NCBI GenBank assembly: GCA_013054445.1
Contig: JAAMPI010000043.1
Location: forward strand, 1-64,000
DNA from: Cudoniella acicularis
Lineage: Eukaryota > Ascomycota > Leotiomycetes > Helotiales > Helotiaceae
DNA: 64,000 bases
Direction: 5' to 3'
The notes under the pieces are model-generated. The model worked only from the letters and a program-made list of their open reading frames with translations. It ran no database searches and was not told the DNA's origin. Each line of letters begins with the position of its first letter. Position 1 is the first letter of the stretch. The position numbers were made by a program, and so were the translations under genes. This document shows, in pieces, positions 50,507-60,299 of the stretch.

Positions 50507-51395
50507 GTTAATAGCTTTAGCTATCTCAGGATCTATAAACAACTCGCTCGAGTTTATACTAGTAATTAAGTTAGTTTACGACTCCGTAAGATTCGGTGTT
50601 ATACTAGGAAGCTGACTGCCTTGAGTAACGTTCGTAGAACCCTTGAAAGCGCCGTCATTAATAAAGGACACGATATAGGTCAGCGCCAAGACTCAAATCA
50701 CGTCAGGCCAAAGGCGGCGGCTTATAACCTCAGGCTATAATATGATAACAAAGAAACAACTAACCGGAATTATTCTAGTGGTAAATAAGTGTGGCTTATA
50801 TAAAACTTAAGAGAGTGTATAAAGAGGACACCGGAATCGAAGCCTACTAATAGTCAACAGGAAGTAGGACATAAGTAAAGAGTCTTTATTTCAATCAAAG
50901 AATACGCGGAATAGGTTCAAGGGGGGTAGATAGCGTGATCAACAATCTTTATTCCACCAAAAGTCGCGGGACTACCTATGCCGGATATAGTTAGGAACAG
51001 CAGGATTCGGGAAATGTGGCATAGGCAAAGAGTCTTTCTTCAAACAAAAAAACAGGTCAAATACAATCAAGAGCAGGAGTCAAGGCTTGAGTGAGGGTCT
51101 TTATTTCAATCAGAGATTGCGCCAGATGTAGTTAAGAGAGTAAGTAAACGTTGGGAAGATGTCTTTGTTTAAATCAACAGCTCCAATAAGGTACAACATT
51201 CCTTTGTACACTATTAGAACGGTCGGTTATGAGTAAAATTTAAAAGGTGGTAACCCATTATTTTTATTTCTTTTCTTCTCCCACTTAAGTTATCTTCTTC
51301 TTTTGCGAAGTTACGAAGAACTTTACGGATTCTGAAGAACTACATAATTCCAATACTTCCGCAGAAAATCAAAATATCCTTTCTCAACCGCCAAC
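50507..51395. other. Repeat-derived non-coding region
   Basis: Sequence right of the second LTR has no open frame of note and is partly AT-rich. It includes the degenerate repeat patch at 50877-51180 and then the leader of the candidate locus at 51396. Confidence 0.5.
50877..51180. repeat. Degenerate tandem repeat, GTCTTTATTTCAATCA core
   Basis: A core close to AGTCTTTATTTCAATCA(A/G)AGA recurs near 50881, 50945, 51031, 51097 and 51161, at spacings of about 63-86 bp. Copies at 50881 and 51097 are nearly identical; the others have decayed. Neighbouring text (GCGCCAGATGTAGTTA against GCCGGATATAGTTA) is also partly shared, so the unit is longer than the core. It is probably an old tandem array or part of a transposon. 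Confidence 0.6.
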
Positions 51396-52052
51396 ATGAG
51401 TGGAAAAGTGCTATCAAAAGCAGCCAACACCGGGCCTCTAGACCCAGCGACAGTGGACTTTAAATTCAGAATCATTATTGATTGTAACATCCCGGTTCTA
51501 CCTTGCTCTATTCCGGACCCTGACCCAGTGGATCCCCGTCCAGTTCATGGTATCACTACTGATTCTTACGGCAACGGATTGCAAGGAGCACAAGAATACA
51601 TTAAAACTAGTGGACACGTTACCAGTACCTTGGATTCTTCTAGATTTCCTACAATTTCCCTCTAGAACATGGACGATGTTAAACTCACGGGAGTTCCAAA
51701 AGAGGATTACTAGCAGCTAGATTTCTCTCTGGTCACCAAGGGCGAACCCGGCGAATTCTACAAAGAATACTCATGTCAGCCTATGGTGCTCACTTCGCCG
51801 CTTTTACCATACAACTCTCGAGGATTGAATGCGACTTGTGATGATTTAGCCGAGGCGATAAGAGCAATATTCCATTTAAGACGCGCCTCTTCTAAAGCTC
51901 GACTTATTCATACAAACTTTTTAGATACGTATTTCCCTTCAGTAGAATTCGCACCGCCCTCCTTACCAGAGAGCCTAGAAAGCTCTGCTTGCTTATCCAA
52001 AAACCCTCTCGTCTGTGTTATCATCAGAAAGAGTCATATATATTCGTTTTAG
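51396..52052 (+). CDS. Uncertain coding locus, gene or pseudogene
   Basis: Not recognised. One frame runs from an ATG in good context (CAACATGAG) through 219 codons with two TAG codons, at 51663 and 51711. In one reading a 171-nt intron from 51550 (GTATCA) to 51720 (GCTAG) removes both stops and keeps the frame, giving 161 aa. In the other, both TAG codons were once CAG and the gene is RIP-damaged, which fits the repeat-rich neighbourhood. The product is soluble and Pro/Asp-rich in the first half (PCSIPDPDPVDPRP). It then has a more globular stretch (KGEPGEFYKEYS, LAEAIRAIFHLRRASSK). No signal peptide, membrane span or known domain is seen. Confidence 0.35.
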
Positions 52053-52365
52053 CTGAATTGGATGGATAATGGATGAGCCATGGCACCTCCCCCAACCACT
52101 AATTAAAATTCACACTGGAAATCAACTAATATTAACCGTAGTATATTCATTCATTAAAACTAGCTATGGCACTCTAGAACTGTAGAAGTGGCTTGTGATA
52201 CAGAAGGAGTCCGATTTGACAATTATCATGTGACTTATGCACTAGCTATCTCCGAGGTTGACCGATGCTAGATTTTCTCAGCTGCGGAATTTCAATTTGT
52301 TTCGCATCATCTCTTAACCTCAACGATCGAGTATCCGCCGCACACTTCTATTCATTGGTATTCTT
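52053..52365. other. Intergenic region
   Basis: About 310 bp between the uncertain locus and the dioxygenase stop codon. Nothing is recognised. Confidence 0.5.
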
Positions 52366-53603
52366 TCAATCATCTTCAAGTCCCAGCGCTTGTCTTCTTG
52401 TCGGTGCTTCTGGATCGAAAAATGGTTTCTCCGCCAGTGATGTGACTCGCGTTCCATGGCGAGGCTCATTTCCTTCATAATCCCAGGACGCGTTATGAAT
52501 AGTTATTCTATTATCCCACAAAGCAGATGTTCTTGGCGTCCACTTGAAGCGAACCTGGATATCTACGTTCTTCTCATACACGTCGTAAAGGTAGTTCAAG
52601 ATGAGATCGCTTTCCGCCTTGTCCAACCCGACGATTGACTTGGTCATCGCCCTGTTGACAAAAAGCGATTTCCATCCGGTCGCTGGGTGCACACGAACGA
52701 TCGGATGAATACGTTCGATATGTTTAGGACCAGAGTTCGGATCATTGCGGTCAAGGTAAGTGTGCGCACTAACATAGATGGCTTTTCTTCCATCGATGAT
52801 CTTCCGGAATTCGGGGCTCAACTTTGAGTATGCAGCATATCCGCTTGCCCACAAAGTATCACCTCCAATAGAGGGAATAGTGTCATTGTGTAGATGTGTG
52901 ATTCCTGCAGGGTGCTTCTCATGGACAAGATCTCTGGGATAGCGGTTAGTTTGGCTTTCATCGGCAATAGGAGGAACTCACGTGTGCCATCTAGAAGCTC
53001 CTCCAGGTTGTCTGAAAGAAGCTTTTCTTTCCGTTGCCATCAGGGCTGGCCAGATTATCGTTACGCCTGGCACGCCTGGGACATGTGGTACTTGTGGCTG
53101 AGACATGTCAGATGGAGAACATTTTGTTGGAGAATATCACCACTTACGTGGATTTCAACCTCGCCATAGTACTCGCCCAAACTCTTTTGTTGTTGTGGAG
53201 AAATATCTTGGTCCCGGAAGAACACAACAGATCTCTCCGCAATTAAAAGTGCTAATTCATCTTTTTGCTGGTCCGTCAAGTCCTTCAACTGAAGCCCAAC
53301 AATTTCAGTTCCGATATGAGAAGTCAAGTTAATGACTTTCTTAGCAGCAGAAAACAGAGCGCTCTTCGACTTGTCAGCACGAGCGCCAGCATCTACATGC
53401 TCGCGCTCCACATTTCGGATATTGGTAGCGTCATCAAGGTACAACGGTTTTGCTGGGCGTGATGGATAGCCGTCGCTGAGATCAATTCCAGCCTTTTCAA
53501 GACGAGCCCGGGCGGCGTCTGGAAGAGGAAGAGTGTCCTTTTTCTGAATTACAACATCTTTAATTCGAGCGTCGATGGGTTCTGCAATTGCTGAAGGAGC
53601 CAT
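52366..53603 (-). CDS. Alpha-ketoglutarate-dependent sulfonate dioxygenase (TauD/Jlp1 type)
   Basis: Exons 53603-53148, 53097-52982 and 52933-52366 (1140 nt, 379 aa), with 50- and 48-nt GT-AG introns. The protein is a TauD/TfdA family Fe(II), 2-oxoglutarate enzyme. It shows IGTEIVGLQLKDL, VVFFRDQDI, the iron-binding HTD in SRWHTDLVHE (restored exactly by splicing intron 2), THLHNDT, GGDTLWASGYAAY, and WDNRITIHNASWDY. EPRHGTRVTS at the end is the site of the distal histidine and the 2-oxoglutarate-binding arginine. Yeast Jlp1 and close fungal relatives oxidise sulfonates such as taurine or isethionate, releasing sulfite as a sulfur source. The next gene is a divergent Dal5-family permease, which supports an uptake-plus-use pair. 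Confidence 0.92.
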
Positions 53604-54591
53604 TTTGCCAAGAATTTGGAATGCGGGGTTCGTATTTGTCTATCTGAAGTTTCTTGTCTTGTGAAATTGTTGGTTTGCGACAGGTGTGACTTTTGTATTT
53701 TCTATGTCTGAATTATGTCCACTCTTAGTTTTTGTTTGATTTCCAATCCATCGCATGTTCTCAATGAAGTTGCAATGGGAAAATCGGCGACCTTCCTTAG
53801 TTGGGTTATCCGTCGATGAAATGAGGCGGGGTTTATGACGTGCTTTACACAGTTTTGACGACAACACCAATACCATCAGAGAGCCATACACTCTACGGAT
53901 CCGCATCGAACCATGATTGGTAGTTACGAGTCATTCTCTCAAGCTCCCTTGCATATTTGATATGGACTATTCGTCGTGCGCAATGGCTTATCTTTTGTCC
54001 GTTGCTGGAAAGCTTTCTCATTTGCTCTTTTTAACTTGTGGTATCATGAAGTCATTGAGCACAACATAGATGCAGCTTTTTAGTTTTAGTATCCCACCTC
54101 TATGTGGGGTAGGTCAGATTTTGATGTGGCAAACAGAGTCCTGCATGGGTAGTTATCTGCAGATATCGAAAAGGGCCAAAACCAAATCTTGGAGCTTTCT
54201 AATTGCTCTCAAGCGCATTATCAGTTGATCTATAGTGCAAGGGCCTAACCCCAACCCCAGCAACAACAGGGTCTGCCCCGCATATCATATCGTTCGGGCC
54301 GGAGTAGTTGTGCCCTTCTCTACAAAGTCGTAATAGCTAGTGGATCGTTGACTGATGGATACTCCCGCATTCCCTTCCCGCGCCGGTTTTCGAGGTTTGG
54401 GTTGCGACTGCCCACTTGATAGTGGGGAAAACCTCCATTCTTGTTAGGGATACCTCGCGATAAAAAAGCACGCCTTTTATCACTTCCAGTAGCTCATGCG
54501 GGGTTTCCGATTGTCAAGGCCGAGAAGAGTCTTCCTTGCCGTCTGGTGTTGTAGAAAACATTCGATGAAGGCATATAAGTAATCGGGAAAT
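53604..54591. promoter_or_regulatory. Divergent promoter, dioxygenase / permease
   Basis: A 988-bp region between two divergent starts. It holds a near-consensus sulfur-regulator site at 54038-54047. A minus-strand frame at 53640-53906 overlaps the dioxygenase leader and has no protein resemblance. No other gene is seen. Confidence 0.5.
54038..54047. promoter_or_regulatory. Near-match to CYS3/MetR site (ATGRYRYCAT)
   Basis: GTGGTATCAT agrees with the CYS3/MetR consensus at nine of ten positions; only the first base differs. CYS3/MetR switches on alternative sulfur-source genes in Neurospora and Aspergillus. Its place between a sulfonate dioxygenase and a permease fits, but one near-match in about 1 kb is weak evidence. 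Confidence 0.3.
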
Positions 54592-56708
54592 ATGAAATAC
54601 CAAGACAGCACGAGTAAGCTGAGTCGAAAAATGTCGAAGGATAAGGTAAACTACGGCTCAACGAACTCTGTAGCTGTCGGATCAGAGCCACTGTCTGATT
54701 CGAACAGCACAGATTCAAATGTTCCCAAGAAGGCTCCATGGTGGAGCTATATCTGGGTATGTGAATATCCTCAATATTTGGACTTGAACTAATGACGCAC
54801 AGGATTATGACCCAACCAGGAGTCGGACTGAGGTCAAATTTATCAGAAAACTCGACTTCTCCTTGCTCACAATTCTGTCCCTCGGCTACTTCATCAAAAA
54901 TCTGGATCAAACCAACATTTCCAATGCATACGTTTCAGGAATGAAGGAAGATCTGAATATGAATGCCAACCAACTCAATCTCATCGACGTAGCTTGGACT
55001 ACTGGCTATGTCGTTGGCCAATTACCATCTCAGCTTATTCTCACCAAAGTCCGACCTTCAATATGGATACCTTCTTGCGAGCTTGTCTGGACAATTCTCA
55101 CATTTTGCTTGGCATCAGCCACTACAGCAAACCACGTTATAGCAATACGATTCTTTGTCGGCCTCGTAGAATCAATATTCTACCCCGCTGCCCATTTCTT
55201 GATCGGAAGTTGGTACAAGCCATCCGAGTTAGGAAAACGCGCATGTATCTTTCACGCCTCTTCAGCAGCAGCAGGCATGTTCTCCGGTTACCTCCAAGCA
55301 GCCGTCTACACTGGTCTAAACGGCACCCTGGGAAAAGCAGGCTGGCAATGGCTCTTTGTAATGGACGGCGTAATCAGCACCCCCATCTGTCTCGCTGGTT
55401 TCTTTCTCATCCCGGACTTACCAGAAAACACTCGTGCATTCTACCTCACTGAAGACGATGGAAAGCTAGCCAGAAAGAGAATGGATGACATTGGGCGCGC
55501 GCCACGAAAGAAACTGGGATGGTCGATTCTGAAGAGGGTTTTCTCGAGGTGGCATGTTTGGGCTTTGACGGTGCTTTATATTATCTTTATCAATAACAGT
55601 CCTTCGTCGAGTATCTCACCCTTGGCGCTCTGGATGAAAGCAACTGGCTGGCCTGTTACTAAGATCGTAAGTTTCCATTCCCAAGGAACGGGGGCTTACA
55701 TAATTGACGCATTTCAGAACATTATTCCTACGGGACAGAGCGCGGTTCAGCTTGTTACAACAGTCGGCTTCGCGATATTGAGCGATTATCTTCGAAATCG
55801 ACCGTCTGTGATGCTGATTTCTGTTGTATGTAAATGGTTCATTTTTATCGCATCTTACCATTTCTCTCAAAAATGCGTTGTTCCTCGAGTTTCTTCATGT
55901 TTTAGTTCACAACCTTCTTACCGCAGATGCAGCGACTAGCTTCGCGTTATCTTTTTTCTTCCATCAGCAGCTCAATTTTTTAAAAGAGATATTGCCTTGT
56001 CAAATTGGGCATCACATCCCCCTTCTCATCCACGTTTGCTTGGATCTCAAAATCCTAAGATTTGCGCCCCTTGTCCCATCCCTTTAACTCACTCTTCTCA
56101 CATCTCACGTCTCACTTCACCCACACAAAAACAAACTAACCCCCAACCCAGTTCTTTTGGCTTCATCTCCTCCCTCTTCATCGCAATCTGGACCGTCCCC
56201 ACGGGCCTCCTCTGGTTCTCCTACTTCATCTCACGGGCCGCAGTGCCCTTCGGCCCCCTCGCCATGTCCGTAAGTACCACGTTCCTTTATCCCTTCCCCC
56301 CTTCCCCCTTTTCCCCTTTCCCCTTTCCCCTTTCCCCTCCTCTCGGCTCCCAGAAAAAAACACGGTACTAACTCATTAAAGTGGGCAAACGAAATCTGTT
56401 CCTCCGACGCCGAAGAGCGGGCCCTCGTCCTCGGCATCATGAACGCAAGCGGCTACGCCTTCAACGCATGGCTGCCCTTACTCACATACCCAGCAACGCA
56501 GGCACCACGGTTTAAGAAGGGGTTTATTTTCAGTACCGTGGCGTTTGTGGTTCAGGGGGCTTGGACGGGTGTGGTGTGGTGGTTGTGGAGGTGGGAGGGG
56601 GGGAAGGTTAGGAAGGAGGGGGAGGTAGAAGAGGAGGAAAGAGAGGGAGAAGGGGAAGGGGAAGGGAAAGAAGAAAGAGAAGAAGGGTCATTGAGTGTTG
56701 AGTACTAA
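54592..56708 (+). pseudogene. Dal5/allantoate-family MFS permease with an apparent +1 frameshift
   Basis: Exons 54592-54756, 54803-55666, 55718-55825, 56152-56269 and 56382-56708. The product would be 526 aa if one extra base is removed. The anion:cation symporter (Dal5) pattern is clear: IRKLDFSLLTILSLGYFIKNLDQTNISNAYVSGM, TTGYVVGQLPSQLILTKV in the second span, RFFVGLVESIFYPAAHFLIG, and SWANEICSSDAEERALVLGI near the end. Exon 4 needs to read FFGFISSLFIAIW, but the text after the acceptor is TTCTTTTGGC, one T too many (T4 run 56155-56158). All other junctions keep frame. Intron 3 (326 nt) is long and CT-rich, so a missed exon is the alternative. Family members carry allantoate, nicotinate, cysteine or sulfonates; the neighbouring dioxygenase suggests a sulfonate. 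The C-terminus is very Glu/Gly-rich. Confidence 0.72.
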
Positions 56709-56997
56709 GTAGTGTTGGAGAGATTTTGCGGTGCTTGAGGTGGTATATCGACGTTGGGTTGTAAGTGTATGTGAGAAAGGATGGATAACTGACAGCATAC
56801 GATGATAATATCAAGAGAAAATGGAGAATCTATCCCACAAACTCCATCTTTGCACCGGAAAACTGCGACACCTTGATAACCATTACTTTTTATTAGTCAT
56901 TACGATATACTATCGTTTATTTTATTTTCCATTCTTTTCCTATTTTTCCCTTCTTTTTCCCATCGCCTGAGAACAGTAGACATTAAAAGCCCTCCCT
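56709..56997. other. Short convergent intergenic region
   Basis: About 290 bp between the convergent stops of the permease and the chitin deacetylase. It is AT-rich toward 56880-56960, with no gene. Confidence 0.6.
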
Positions 56998-58818
56998 CTA
57001 ACAAGTTCCAAACGCAGCTTGGCAGCCCGTGCTACAATAATCCGTCGTGCTCCCGCACCACCCATACTGCGAGCAGCAGTTTCCAAATGTGCTCCCTTGG
57101 CACGTGATCGTCCCTCCACAGGATCCATCCGTTGAGACAGTTAGGGCAGCACTACTAGTGCTGGTTTTTGGCGACGAAGAGGTCTTCGAGGCGGATGAGG
57201 TGGTGGGGGTGGTGCTTTTTGAACTTTGAAAGTTTAGTGGAGGTTCATGATAGATTGGGATGGGGACTTACGCTGATGATGACGATGAACTGGAGGAACC
57301 GCATGTGCCATACAAGGGTTGGCAGCCGGTACTACAGTAGGCGGAGGTACTTCCACAATATCCGTACTGGCTGCAGCAGTTTCCGTATGTGGAGCCCTGG
57401 CAGGTACTTGCAGCGCCACAAGTTCCGTCGGTGCTGACAGGCAATGTGGAGGTTGACTTTGCGGTGCTGGTGGTAGTGGTGGCTTTTGTGGAGGCGCTGG
57501 CTGACGATGCGCTTGTACTGCTCGTTGATCCGGTGCTGGCTGTGTAGCTGCATGTCACGATAGGAGCTCCAGCTGAGCGATACCAGTTCGTTGCTGGGTC
57601 ACCAAGGCACGTGCCTACGGTGACGGAAGTGCCGTAGCCGTCCGCGGCCATGGTCTGGAGCATGAATTCTGTCAGGTTGTAAACGGTTTGGTAATGAATG
57701 TCGTGACCGATGACGAGGAAGTTGCTGGTTGCCGGGTCGGTACCATATTCTGCGATGGCCTCTGTGAAAAAGTTCTTGGAGTTCTGGATCAAGGTTGGGC
57801 TGTCGTTGAGGTAATCTTGGGTGTCCAAATCAAAGTATGTGGCGTGATATCCAAGAGTGGAAAGGTAAGATGAGCAGGTGCTGTCACACTCGGAATAAGG
57901 AGGGCGTAGATATGTTGGGAAGAATCCGAGAATGTTGCGGAATGCCATTTCATTGTAGTATACTTGATTGTAGAATTCAGTCTGGGTCAAGGCAGTGAAA
58001 TTCTGGTGGGACCAAGTATGGCTGGCAATTTGGTGGCCAGATTCGTGCATACGCTGAATGAGCTGGGGATAACCAGTGCTGCAGCTATCGATCTCTCCTT
58101 TTCCCAAATTGTTGCCGGCTATATTGTGTAAGCATGATATTCAATTAGGGGGGGGAGGGGGGGTAGGAGACTGACTGATCATGAAAGTAGCCTTAGCATT
58201 ATATTTATCCAAAAGATCAAGAAGATCTGAGGTGTAAAGATATGGCCCATCATCGAAAGTAAGAGCCATCATGTCAACCTCAATGCAGTCTTGAACTCCC
58301 GCGACATTGTCACCGCCGTATGGAATGGAACCCAAATGAGTTCTTGCGATAGAACTCGTTGAGCCACCAGCAGGAATCGTATTTGCATCGCAAGCTGGTC
58401 CGTATTGGAATTGACAATCGGGAGCAGCGCAGTAGTCTATTCCCACACCACAATACCTGTGATTTGTGAGCACGATTTCATCTTCACAGGAATATATTAC
58501 CTACCCAGCTGAAGAGCAACAATACCCAGCGCTACAACTGCCCACTCCGGGACCACATGTCGATGGGTTTTGCCTGCTTCCCAATTGGCCCTCGGCGGGA
58601 CTGGCTCCTCGAGCAGCATGGGCCTCTGGAACCATGACAGGTGATCCGGGCATTCCGGCGAAGGCATTCCGCGCCTTCAAGTTAGCCAAGAACTTGCGAC
58701 CTCCCGTAAATCTAGGCAATCCGGCATAGACATCATTCGGGTCGGCATGGGCGCTGATCAGCGTCGGCAGGGCTGCCAGAAGAAATATAGTTGAATGCAT
58801 AACTCTAGTCTTATACAT
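56998..58818 (-). CDS. Secreted chitin deacetylase with three CBM18 modules
   Basis: Exons 58818-58505, 58456-58176, 58118-57272 and 57223-56998 (1668 nt, 555 aa), with 48-, 57- and 48-nt introns. The N-terminus is a signal peptide (MHSTIFLLAALPTLISAHA; an in-frame ATG six codons earlier was kept as the start). A first CBM18 is split by intron 1: CGPGVGSCSAGYCC, then YCGVGIDYC. The NodB polysaccharide deacetylase domain follows: TFDDGPY, ATFMITGNNLG across intron 2, HTWSH (metal site), RPPYSECD, FDLDTQDY and IGHDIH. A Ser/Thr linker precedes a second CBM18 (CQGSTYGNCCSQYGYCGS). After intron 3 come another linker and a third CBM18 (GNCCSQYGWCGSTTDYC), ending ...FGTC. It should deacetylate chitin in the wall or at the host interface; such enzymes can shield hyphae from plant chitin sensing. 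Intron 2 contains a poly-G/C run. Confidence 0.92.
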
Positions 58819-60299
58819 CCAATGTCTTTGAATTTCGAAAGATGTCCCAGAAGAATTTAATCAATGGGTAGCGAGTGTATCAAGGAAATTAAAGACGAAG
58901 TGAAGTCTTTGCCAAGAATTGGCACTTGGGAAGGGAAGAAAAGGACTTTTAAGAGTCTTGAAATAAAAAGGAAGGTAACACGGCAGCAGCTGTGCCTTAA
59001 TATAGATCCGTGCATCAGCGTGGCTAGCGCATGTCTACTAGTATGTACACACAGGCCGCATGGTACGGTAGTAACAGTACGCGTAATTAAGGATGGAAAA
59101 AACTTCATACGAGAAGCACACGAGAAAAATGGAAGTGAAATTAAGCGTCCCAAACCTCCCGATTCCCGAGGACAGACTGGGGGAGACGAGACAGCGAACC
59201 AATGAGCAATGCACACACCTGGCACCGCTTTCGATAGTCCCTGAAATCAATAAAAGGCGGGGTTGCCAGCGGAACGAGAATCAGCTGATTGGAGTTGGAT
59301 TGGAGTTGCCTTGGAGGCCTGAGTCAACAGACCAGTTCGTATATGCGCTTTGAAGGGGTGTTCCTGGCGAACGTACGCTGCACTGATGAACGCATGCGTG
59401 CGGCTGCATCGGAAAAAGCTTGAATCTAAGATCATTTGAGATCTTTCAAATGCATGATGCACATGCATCATTGTTGTTCCAATGAGCGTAGCGAGTCCTC
59501 TATTGGCGCCAAGGAAACAATAATAATGTGTAAGTTTTATATCGTCATTGGCGCGGAGGTAGAAGCGAGGAGAGACCGCAAAAGCATGCCCAGCTGAGAA
59601 CAATTGAGAGGCGCAACCGCAAGACAGCGAGCGCATTTGTCAGCACAACAATGAGTAGCTGAGCGCGACGTTCAATATCTGAGCGTCCCGAAAATACGGG
59701 TATCCTCCGGGGTTCCGCGGCACTGGACTGGAAACGCTCTCGAACGTGAATAGAAATAAAAGACAACGGTGACATAACATGCAACAGGGCGTTCTCAGGA
59801 TCTCAGCTCAGAGATACTCTGCGATTTAAAATTATTCATAGATAGTGTTGCATGTGAGGTTGTAAGTTCGGAGTAAAAATGACGGTCTCAATTCTCAAAA
59901 TGGTAAAGATTCTTGACATTTCTTTCAAAAATGAGACAGTCAGGAAGTAAGTTTAGAGAAGAGTTCAAGAACAATATTTTCAACTGTCAAGAAGCATCGC
60001 AGCGGTGAAGATATAATATTATTCGGTGATAAATCTGACAGATACGAAGTACAGAAGAGCGTTTCCCGAGCTGAGGCCTTATAAAGTTATTTAAACCCCG
60101 CACCAACTGTCAACACCAATAATTGCTTTTTCTTGACATCATGTCATCAACTAAAACATATATGATAGGATCCTCACTTAAAAAATTTCTCTCTCCATTT
60201 CCATAATTCTCAGCCGAATGAAATTAAAAAATAGGAAAACGTCTCTCTTCTACTCAGAACACACTGAAACTTCAGTCTATTCAATTTCCGATCGAATTC
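58819..60299. other. 1.5-kb intergenic region
   Basis: This holds the promoter of the chitin deacetylase and the 3' flank of the P450 gene. Overlapping opposite-strand frames at 58857-59636 have no family resemblance. A perfect 8-bp inverted repeat (ATGATGCA/TGCATCAT) lies at 59454-59471, and a TGAGTCA lies near 59322. No gene is supported. Confidence 0.5.

Noticed and set aside
50875..51180. CRISPR-like array of short repeats
   Set aside because: The repeats are degenerate and unevenly spaced, and the host is a eukaryote. An old tandem or transposon repeat fits better.
58857..59636. Several overlapping frames of 80-129 codons on both strands
   Set aside because: They shadow each other, fall in the promoter of the chitin deacetylase and have no protein-family features.
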